DNA of 5,000 nt from Spirochaetales bacterium. Lineage in GTDB: Bacteria; Spirochaetota; Spirochaetia; ARS1246. The translations under genes and the position numbers were made by a program. Location of the stretch: NCBI GenBank assembly GCA_018644745.1, contig JABGPX010000213.1, forward strand, positions 1 through 5,000. Direction: 5' to 3'. The notes under the pieces are model-generated. The model was not told where the DNA came from and searched no databases. It saw nothing but the letters and a program-made list of their open reading frames with translations. The first letter of the stretch is position 1. Each line of letters begins with the position of its first letter. This document shows, piece by piece, positions 1 to 5,000 of the stretch.

Positions 1-509
1 CCGCCGTTCCAAATCCACCCGCCGCTGATTGGGTAGATCAGCGCCGAAACAAAGACACTGTACACGAGATATGACGTGAATTTGGTTCTCTCCGCCATCG
101 CACCCGAAACAATCGTCGCGGCTGTGGCGGCAAAAACGACCTGGAACATCCAATCTCTGAACATAGCGGAATCCGCGCCCCTGAGAAAAAACTGGTCAGT
201 ACCGATAATTCCTTTAGATACGCCGTACATCAACGCCCATCCGACTGCCCAGAAGGCAACCGCGCCGGCGGAAAAATCCATCAGATTCTTCATGAGTATG
301 TTGTTGGCGTTCTTTGCTCTGGTTAAACCTGTTTCGACCATAGCGAAGCCTGCCTGCATAAAGAACACCAGAGCTGCCGCGAGGATTAGCCAGATCATAT
401 CGAAGGCCTGACTGAAAAGATCTAATGTCTCTGTTACCGAATCGGCGAATGCGCCGGAAACTGATGTAAGAAAAGTTAGAACGAAAAAGAGTAGTATGCG
501 TAGTTTCAT
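1..509 (-). CDS. amt: Ammonium transporter Amt, N-terminal 169 residues (3' end outside window)
   Basis: Inner-membrane channel of the Amt/MEP/Rh family that takes up ammonium. Translating the minus strand from the ATG at 507-509 gives an open frame to the left edge. Residues 1-22 look like a signal peptide (MKLR, a hydrophobic stretch, then AFA before D23), as in many bacterial Amt proteins. Membrane helices fall at about 37-57, 78-98, 119-138 and 145-163. Family signatures are [16 protein letters not shown] (residues 52-67), [29 protein letters not shown] (split here as WMFQVVF at 120-126 and IVSGAMAER at 133-141) and [13 protein letters not shown] (155-167). F122 and F126 match the two gate phenylalanines of E. 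coli AmtB, and W167 matches its periplasmic-site tryptophan. The twin histidines would lie beyond the edge. The start is fixed by AGGAG at 516-520, six bases upstream, and by the sigma-54 promoter at 541-557. No glnK lies upstream; one could lie downstream, out of view. Confidence 0.96.
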   Translation of the reverse strand, partial: MKLRILLFFVLTFLTSVSGAFADSVTETLDLFSQAFDMIWLILAAALVFFMQAGFAMVETGLTRAKNANNILMKNLMDFSAGAVAFWAVGWALMYGVSKGIIGTDQFFLRGADSAMFRDWMFQVVFAATAATIVSGAMAERTKFTSYLVYSVFVSALIYPISGGWIWNG

Positions 510-540
510 CTGTAACTCCTGATTATTGTCAGTCACAGAA

Positions 541-557
541 ATGCAAACTATGTGCCA
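541..557 (-). promoter_or_regulatory. Sigma-54 (RpoN) -24/-12 promoter of amt
   Basis: Read on the minus strand this is TGGCACA-TAGT-TTGCA-T, matching the sigma-54 consensus TGGCACG-N4-TTGCW at every core position but one (A for the final G of the first element). The GG (556-555) and GC (544-543) have the required 12-base step. The expected start of transcription is near 531, giving a leader of about 22 bases that just holds the AGGAG ribosome site. Sigma-54 control of amt is standard for nitrogen-limited induction through NtrC-type activators. I found no clear GCAC-N5-GTGC-type NtrC site upstream. Confidence 0.85.
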
Positions 558-611
558 AGTCGCAGAATTCATCGCGGGAAACCTGCAGCAGACATGAGAT
601 GATGAATGGGA

Positions 612-632
612 GCCCGCAATTGCCTTACGGGC
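612..632 (-). other. Short RNA-type hairpin between the receptor gene and the amt promoter
   Basis: Minus-strand RNA can form an 8-bp stem, GCCCGUAA pairing with UUGCGGGC, around a 5-base loop GGCAA. One pair is U-G on this strand but would be A-C on the other, which suggests the structure works as minus-strand RNA. No U-run follows, so it is not a classic intrinsic terminator. It could protect the 3' end of the receptor mRNA, assist a Rho-type stop, or be chance. Confidence 0.35.
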
Positions 633-707
633 ATGGAGTTATGTGAATAGAACCTCGCTCCTGCAATTTTGAAGCCGGGAACGCAAATGTTGTAACGGGT
701 GAACAAG

Positions 708-753
708 GCTACATTAATGTGAGGCTATGACGATATCCGTACATCAATGTAGC
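708..753 (-). repeat. Inverted repeat with two TACATYAATGT copies 30 bp apart: terminator hairpin or paired binding sites
   Basis: Starting two bases after the stop codon of the receptor gene, minus-strand GCTACATTGATGT pairs with ACATTAATGTAGC over 13 positions (12 Watson-Crick and one G-U) around a 20-base loop. The trailing sequence CTTGTTC is only weakly U-rich, so termination would be inefficient. The same bases also read as two near-palindromic 11-mers on the plus strand, TACATTAATGT (710-720) and TACATCAATGT (740-750), start to start exactly 30 bp. They sit about 180-220 bp upstream of the predicted amt start, a usual place for sigma-54 enhancer sites. Both readings are inference; the repeats themselves are plain in the sequence. 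Confidence 0.5.
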
Positions 754-755
754 TT

Positions 756-2861
756 TTATTCTGCAGTAACCTTCTGCAAATTATCTACATTTTCATTGGA
801 AATTGCATTTATTGTGCTGATGATATCACCCATCGTGGTCATGCTAGATGACATTTCGCTATAGGAATCTTTCACTTGATAGGAGATATCTTTTAAATGG
901 GTAATTGCGTCAATGATCTGACCGCTTCCCAATGACATTTCATGCATCGAATCAGTTAGCTGATTCAAGCTGTCGGTGACTTCAAGTATCTCATCAATAA
1001 TGCCGGTAACCGTTGAACCGGTAGCTTTGGACTTTTCCGAAGCATCGGTAATACCGGAGATTATGGTTTTTAACGTTATCGAGATTGTTCGGGAGTTTTC
1101 GGCGGTTGTTTCAGCTAATTTACGAATTTCTTCCGCTACAACCGAGAAACCGCGCCCGGAATCACCTGCATGGGCAGCCTCGATTGCCGCGTTTATTGAC
1201 AGCAGGTTTGTGCTCGATGCAACGTTGTTTATCACGTTTATCATTTCGTTTATGTTCGCAACAGATTTGGCGATGCCTTCAATTCCCGAAACTGTCTCGT
1301 TCAGGTCTTTTCCACCCTTCCTTGCCATCGATATAAGTTCGGATACGGCAGCCTGCCGATCTGACGCGATCTTCGACGCACTTCCAATGGAAGATACCAT
1401 CTCTTCGACAGACGCCGACGATTGTTCTAAAGAAGCGTACTGCCCTTGGCTTTTCTCGTTTACCGTTTCCAGGGATTCCTTTATACCCTCAATTAGAGCT
1501 GTTGATTTCTCGATTTCCAGATGAAGACGTGTAGAAATTTGCTCGTACGCCTCGTGTTCCATCTCGATAGTCCGGTGTTTGTAATAATGGCAGTTTTCAG
1601 CTTTGTTCAGCCCATTGAATATTGCTTTTGCCATATTTTCGCAACTATGATAGCCGCAGGCCGAACAGTTATAAAAATCCGCTTCTTCATATTTGTGCAT
1701 ACTCTGGTAGATTTCCTGGAGCTGCTGATTGTTAGGGGCTCTAATAGTGTTATTCGATGACCGATCAATATATGTTCTGTCATAGATACCGGGTTTCCAA
1801 TATTTTCCGAGTACCTTGTTTACACGTTTTTTCAAATCAGCTTTGCCAAAACCGCCTTTCTCATATTCAACCTGCATTTCTATTCTTCTCTGATTGATAT
1901 AGAACTCGACCTCATCAGGTGATTTCCCTTGATTTAATGTGCCGGGACCGCCATTGCATCCCAGCTCACAATTTAAGCAGTCAACAAGGAGAGGGTTCAT
2001 GCCCCTTGAGAGCATTTCCGGGAGTTTCTTCAGGTAGTCGTAAATTATCTCGGGCCCTTCGATCTTTCTAATTGCTGATTCCAGTTCGCCGTTCTCTCTC
2101 ATCACGGTCTGCTTCAACCCACCAGGGGTCGAAAAAAGCACTGCCCGCTCCGGCAGAGGAGTCGCGAAATCTTCTGGCTGATAGCTATCAAGATTGATGT
2201 TTTGATCTTTCAGGTGCTGGTTTATCATTTTGTAGGTTACGTTGTAGTCGCCGAGACCGGTTTCATCAAACTCCCTGCGTTTCGCCAAGCATGGCGAAAG
2301 TACTGCGACCTTATAATCGCTGTATTCGGGGAAGAAGGATTTAATCATCTGAATAGTATGAAGCATAGGACTATGAGCGGGCGCAAGATGAGGAAGAAGC
2401 TCCGGCTGATAAATTTCGCAATAAGTGACGATAGCCGGGCATGGCTGGGCAATAATCACCTCCGGGCTGTTTACCGCGACGTGCTGGAGATACGACTTCA
2501 CTGTCAACTCAGCTCCAAAGCTGACGTCGAAAATATCGGCAAGACCGAGGGACTTCAAGTAACCATTTAATTGTAAATATGAACCCGGAAAATTCGAAGC
2601 GACTGCAGGCGCAGCTATTGCTACGACTTTTTGCCCGGCTTGAAGGGCTGATATGAATGCGTCAAAATTATCAGCCGGAAGGCGTGCGTCATGGGTGCAG
2701 GCTTCAATGCAGTTGCCGCAGCCGATGCATAATTGATGGTTAATCGATACCGTATCTCCGCTTCCGTCGATGCAGTACTTTACGGGGCATGCGTCTATGC
2801 ATGTGTGGCAGTTTACACACTTGGTTTCGTCAACGGCGATTACTTGTGCAAGTTCATTCAT
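756..2861 (-). CDS. Soluble chemoreceptor with ferredoxin, [FeFe]-hydrogenase-like H-cluster and Fe-S domains (putative redox/H2 sensor)
   Basis: Complete 701-residue protein. Domains in order: two [4Fe-4S] ferredoxin motifs (C15, C18, C21, C25 and C45, C48, C51, C55); an iron-only hydrogenase large-subunit domain (about 75-325) with L1-like QPCP (C141), L2-like SPCLAK (C191, K194) and L3-like [11 protein letters not shown] (C298, C302); a PF04060-type Fe-S motif (C399, C402, C407, C424); then a methyl-accepting chemotaxis signalling domain from about 428 to the end, whose hairpin tip lies in [18 protein letters not shown] (about 550-567). E479-Q480 and E486-E487 look like methylation pairs. 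There is no signal peptide or membrane segment, so it is cytoplasmic. Likely role (inference): redox, H2 or CO state of the clusters is passed down the coiled coil to CheW/CheA. Catalysis is doubtful because the proton-relay cysteine of L1 is proline. Related H-cluster sensor proteins carry PAS or phosphatase outputs; here the output is a chemoreceptor. GAGGGG (2871-2876) lies nine bases before the ATG. HydE/F/G maturases are not in view. Confidence 0.93.
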   Translation of the reverse strand: MNELAQVIAVDETKCVNCHTCIDACPVKYCIDGSGDTVSINHQLCIGCGNCIEACTHDARLPADNFDAFISALQAGQKVVAIAAPAVASNFPGSYLQLNGYLKSLGLADIFDVSFGAELTVKSYLQHVAVNSPEVIIAQPCPAIVTYCEIYQPELLPHLAPAHSPMLHTIQMIKSFFPEYSDYKVAVLSPCLAKRREFDETGLGDYNVTYKMINQHLKDQNINLDSYQPEDFATPLPERAVLFSTPGGLKQTVMRENGELESAIRKIEGPEIIYDYLKKLPEMLSRGMNPLLVDCLNCELGCNGGPGTLNQGKSPDEVEFYINQRRIEMQVEYEKGGFGKADLKKRVNKVLGKYWKPGIYDRTYIDRSSNNTIRAPNNQQLQEIYQSMHKYEEADFYNCSACGYHSCENMAKAIFNGLNKAENCHYYKHRTIEMEHEAYEQISTRLHLEIEKSTALIEGIKESLETVNEKSQGQYASLEQSSASVEEMVSSIGSASKIASDRQAAVSELISMARKGGKDLNETVSGIEGIAKSVANINEMINVINNVASSTNLLSINAAIEAAHAGDSGRGFSVVAEEIRKLAETTAENSRTISITLKTIISGITDASEKSKATGSTVTGIIDEILEVTDSLNQLTDSMHEMSLGSGQIIDAITHLKDISYQVKDSYSEMSSSMTTMGDIISTINAISNENVDNLQKVTAE

Positions 2862-2887
2862 GAAAGGATTCCCCTCGCAATTAAAGA

Positions 2888-2902
2888 TGATAATTATTGA
2901 TA
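2888..2902. promoter_or_regulatory. Possible Fur-like operator in the divergent promoter region
   Basis: TGATAATTATTGATA agrees with the 7-1-7 Fur pattern TGATAAT-N-ATTATCA at 11 of 14 positions, with a perfect left half. It lies 27 bases upstream of the receptor start codon, where a repressor could block its transcription. Iron control would make sense for a protein with several Fe-S clusters. The surroundings are AT-rich, so a chance match is quite possible. Confidence 0.2.
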
Positions 2903-2908
2903 AATAGT

Positions 2909-2920
2909 CTTAATAACACA
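2909..2920 (-). promoter_or_regulatory. Possible extended -10 element for the receptor gene
   Basis: The minus strand reads TGTTATTAA here, which fits an extended -10 (TGN followed by a TATAAT-like hexamer, TATTAA). No good -35 hexamer lies at the right distance. It would give a leader of about 40 bases before the receptor ATG, spanning the possible Fur-like site. This is the best candidate I can see in the gap, but it is weak. Confidence 0.2.
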
Positions 2921-3036
2921 GCGTATATTGGATTCTTCAGTAAAACAAGAGTTCAATGCGCGGTCCAGACAGCTATTGTCGTTAGCTTTTGCTGTGGAGA
3001 TGGCGTGTTTGTATAGAGGAATCGCGTTGTGGATAT

Positions 3037-3042
3037 TATACT
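3037..3042 (+). promoter_or_regulatory. Possible -10 box (TATACT) for the helicase gene
   Basis: TATACT matches TATAAT at five of six positions and ends eight bases before the helicase ATG at 3051. That would place the transcript start at about 3049-3051 and make the mRNA leaderless, in keeping with the lack of a Shine-Dalgarno sequence next to this ATG. There is no recognisable -35. A competing weak promoter is TTGCTG (2989-2994), 17 bases, TATAGA (3012-3017), which would give a leader of roughly 27 bases. Confidence 0.25.
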
Positions 3043-3050
3043 GATATGTC

Positions 3051-5000
3051 ATGAGATCCAACCTGGAACAATTTACTCAAGTCTTTTCGAGGGCGATTCA
3101 AATAGAAATGGCGGAAATGAAACGCCGTCTTGGAACTTTCGAGATAAGTCTCGGACCAGGCAAAAAGCTCCCGGTTCCAACCGGAGAGACAATCTATAAA
3201 TTTGACTTACCTCTGAATACTGACAAACTCGTTCCAGGTGTTGAATGTGAACTCCGCTTTGCCGGCGGTTCAATGCTGGTTTCTGTACAGGAGTTAGGAT
3301 CAGATTTTATTGTGATTTGTAGTAAGGCCTCAATATCTCTGACCACGGGACCTTTTTCCCTGGTTGTATATCCTTGGTTTCTCTATGAGCGCCTGATCGC
3401 CGCGCTCGAGCGTCTGGCTGAATCTGGCAAAACCCGAGTCGAGAGGGACGGAGGATTCTTTTTTGAGTCAGCTTTTCGTGCATTCGGCAAAATAAAGTCG
3501 AATAATTCTTTTTCGGTCATGGCTGGCACTTTTAATCAGCTCAATGAAAGCCAGAAATCGGCAATCCGCTTTTGTCTCGGCTCTGATTTGGCATTTGTGT
3601 GGGGACCGCCGGGCACCGGCAAAACAAGCACATTGGCATGTTTGTTATTGGAATTGCTGGGATCGGCCAAACGGGTGCTCGTCGCTTCAACCACAAACGC
3701 TGCGGTTGATCAGGTTCTTGAAAAACTCAATGATCACGAGGAGATTCACCCTTATATTGATGATGGACAGGTCCTCAGAACGGGTAATTCTGACTCCGAA
3801 TCGTACGGTGCGCGTCTTTCCGAAATTTCCGAAAGGCTTCTTGCCAGGGAGAAAGATGAACGGCGGGGGTTATACGCCGACTTGAATCGATTGGAGCAAC
3901 AGCTGTCCTCCGTCCCTCACTTGAGAGAAATGCTCGAAGAGCTACAGAATCCCGATCAGTATGATCTTTTTGAGCTTGAATCAACAAAAGACCCGCTGAA
4001 AAACCTTCCTCCGTCCCTCCTGAGGGAAGTCTTTGATCCTGATGAAGTTGTAAAATTCGCTGAATTGTCTCTGCCACAGCGTGCTTCCATGCTTGGTGAG
4101 AAAGAGGCGGTAGCGAAAGCCGATTTGAGGGCTACCCGAGAAAGGATATCGATAGAGGGACGGAGGAAAGCGGAGCTTGAATCCCGCATCACTAATGAAG
4201 CCCGGTTGACACTAACAACGATGGCGGCGATGTACGTGAATCCGACCTTGCTCGATCAACGCTATGATGTGGTTATAATTGAAGAGGCAGGTATGGCGGT
4301 ATTGCCGGCGGTGTTCTATTGCGCCTGTATTGCAAAAAGTCAGGTGTTCTTTGTCGGCGACCCGAAGCAATTACCGCCAATAGTTCAGTCGAAAGATCCT
4401 TTTGTATATAGAGCCATGGGTCGTAGCATTTTCGAAGTAACCGCGCCGGACCCGATTGCCAGTCCGGTCGTTGCCTTGTTAGACGTCCAGTATCGAATGC
4501 ATCCTGAGATTGGGAATCTCATCAGCTCTTTTTTTTATAATGGGGTGCTGCGAAACGCCGAAAGTACGGTCCAAATGGCTCGAATAGCAGATATCGCGCC
4601 ATTTTGCGGCTCCGCGATAACACTCGTTGATATGAAGGGATTGGGAACATGTGAAAAACAAAAGGATGGATTTTCCAGATTCAATTCCTCGAGCGCGGCG
4701 ATTTGCGTTGATCTAGCAGCAGAAATAAGGGAAACCGGGGATATTGACGTGGCAATTATTACCCCGTATGTCGACCAATCTCGCCGAATTCGCGCGCTTA
4801 TTTCGGAGCGCAGAGTTCGCGGGGTAGAATGCCGGACAATACACCGGTTTCAAGGCGGCGAAAGGGATGTCGTGATTTTTGATATGGTCGATACATATCC
4901 ACTTAAGCCTGGGATTCTCCTGTCTGGTGATAGCTTGAATGGTAATTCCGCTCAGCTGCTAAACGTAAGTTTTTCCCGGGCCCGTGGAAAGCTGATTGTG
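3051..5000 (+). CDS. SF1 helicase of UPF1/DNA2/NAM7 type, N-terminal 650 residues (3' end outside window)
   Basis: ATP-driven nucleic-acid helicase or translocase. Residues about 25-115 form a beta-rich N-terminal domain with no motif I recognise. The helicase core then shows Q motif LNESQ (Q168), motif I GPPGTGKT (185-192), motif Ia STTNAAVDQ (213-221), motif II IIEEAG (E411, E412), motif III GDPKQLPP (436-443), motif IV QYRMHP (480-485), motif V THRF-type TIHRFQGGERDVV (596-608) and motif VI FSRARGKL (641-648). Residues about 250-375, between Ia and II, are an insert rich in charged heptads (coiled-coil-like), at the place of the 1B/1C insertions in UPF1. The frame is open to the right edge, which falls just after motif VI; any C-terminal domain, such as a nuclease, is unseen. 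An in-frame TGA at 3042-3044 rules out an earlier start; ATG codons at 3108 and 3117 are less likely alternatives. Such helicases work in RNA or DNA processing and also occur in defence loci; nothing here decides which. Confidence 0.93.
   Translation, partial: MRSNLEQFTQVFSRAIQIEMAEMKRRLGTFEISLGPGKKLPVPTGETIYKFDLPLNTDKLVPGVECELRFAGGSMLVSVQELGSDFIVICSKASISLTTGPFSLVVYPWFLYERLIAALERLAESGKTRVERDGGFFFESAFRAFGKIKSNNSFSVMAGTFNQLNESQKSAIRFCLGSDLAFVWGPPGTGKTSTLACLLLELLGSAKRVLVASTTNAAVDQVLEKLNDHEEIHPYIDDGQVLRTGNSDSESYGARLSEISERLLAREKDERRGLYADLNRLEQQLSSVPHLREMLEELQNPDQYDLFELESTKDPLKNLPPSLLREVFDPDEVVKFAELSLPQRASMLGEKEAVAKADLRATRERISIEGRRKAELESRITNEARLTLTTMAAMYVNPTLLDQRYDVVIIEEAGMAVLPAVFYCACIAKSQVFFVGDPKQLPPIVQSKDPFVYRAMGRSIFEVTAPDPIASPVVALLDVQYRMHPEIGNLISSFFYNGVLRNAESTVQMARIADIAPFCGSAITLVDMKGLGTCEKQKDGFSRFNSSSAAICVDLAAEIRETGDIDVAIITPYVDQSRRIRALISERRVRGVECRTIHRFQGGERDVVIFDMVDTYPLKPGILLSGDSLNGNSAQLLNVSFSRARGKLIV

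Larger units (their letters stand above)
2862..3050. other. Divergent intergenic region
   Basis: 189 bases between the start codons of the receptor (-) and helicase (+) genes. The half nearer the receptor (about 2880-2935) is strongly AT-rich and probably holds its promoter; the rest is mixed. Beyond the weak promoter and operator candidates listed separately I see no gene, RNA or clear dyad in it. Confidence 0.7.

Noticed and set aside
76..411. 111-residue plus-strand open frame
   Set aside because: It is antisense to amt, whose minus-strand translation has clear family motifs and a good ribosome site; the plus-strand protein resembles nothing.
510..755. A glnK/PII gene upstream of amt, or a classic NtrC site
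   Set aside because: The 246-base gap holds no PII-like frame and I found no GCAC-N5-GTGC type dyad.
976..1524. 182-residue plus-strand open frame, serine-rich
   Set aside because: Antisense to the chemoreceptor signalling domain; its composition follows from the repetitive codon pattern of the coiled coil.
2202..2570. 122-residue plus-strand open frame
   Set aside because: Lies opposite the hydrogenase-like domain, with no ribosome site or recognisable motif.
756..2861. Annotation as a catalytic [FeFe] hydrogenase
   Set aside because: Relay cysteine and both pocket methionines are replaced, and the C-terminus is a signalling domain; a sensor is the better reading.
3029..3198. About 56-codon GTG-started frame with AGAGGA upstream, overlapping the helicase start in another frame
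   Set aside because: The product has no hydrophobic or motif pattern and the helicase frame explains the region from 3051; it may be only a chance frame.
3775..4192. Two overlapping minus-strand open frames opposite the helicase insert, and a plus-strand frame at 3544-3885
   Set aside because: Shadows of the helicase frame, which is uninterrupted and carries ordered motifs on both sides.
1..5000. CRISPR array, insertion sequence, tRNA or rRNA
   Set aside because: No regularly spaced repeats, transposase motifs, terminal repeats or RNA-gene signatures were seen on either strand.

Overview
The window holds three protein-coding genes, two of them cut by the window edges. On the minus strand lie the start of an ammonium transporter (Amt, runs off the left edge) and, upstream of it, a complete 701-residue protein that joins ferredoxin clusters, an [FeFe]-hydrogenase-like H-cluster domain, another Fe-S domain and a chemoreceptor signalling domain. 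On the plus strand, divergent from that gene, begins an SF1 helicase of the UPF1/DNA2/NAM7 type that runs off the right edge. I see no rRNA, tRNA, CRISPR array or insertion sequence.

Organism: a bacterium of middling GC that uses sigma-54, has a chemotaxis-type signalling system and makes oxygen-sensitive Fe-S proteins. This suggests an anaerobe or microaerobe. The Amt N-terminus (signal-peptide-like, then an [15 protein letters not shown] first helix) and the hydrogenase/receptor fusion would fit a deltaproteobacterium, a clostridial relative or a poorly known candidate phylum. The sequence alone does not let me choose between them.

Layout: 1-509 (-) is amt. 510-755 is its regulatory region, with a near-consensus sigma-54 promoter at 541-557, an RNA-type hairpin at 612-632 and a pair of 11-bp repeats exactly 30 bp apart at 710-750, which also form a long inverted repeat just after the stop of the upstream gene. 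756-2861 (-) is the Fe-S/H-cluster chemoreceptor. 2862-3050 is an AT-rich divergent promoter region. 3051-5000 (+) is the helicase.

How they work together: amt has its own nitrogen-type promoter, so it is probably not simply co-transcribed with the receptor. The receptor has no membrane segment and reads as a cytoplasmic redox or H2 sensor that would signal through CheA/CheW. Its H-cluster domain keeps the four cluster cysteines but lacks the proton-relay cysteine of catalytic enzymes, so a sensing role is more likely than turnover. The helicase shows no functional link to the other two. The receptor is the most interesting object in the window.
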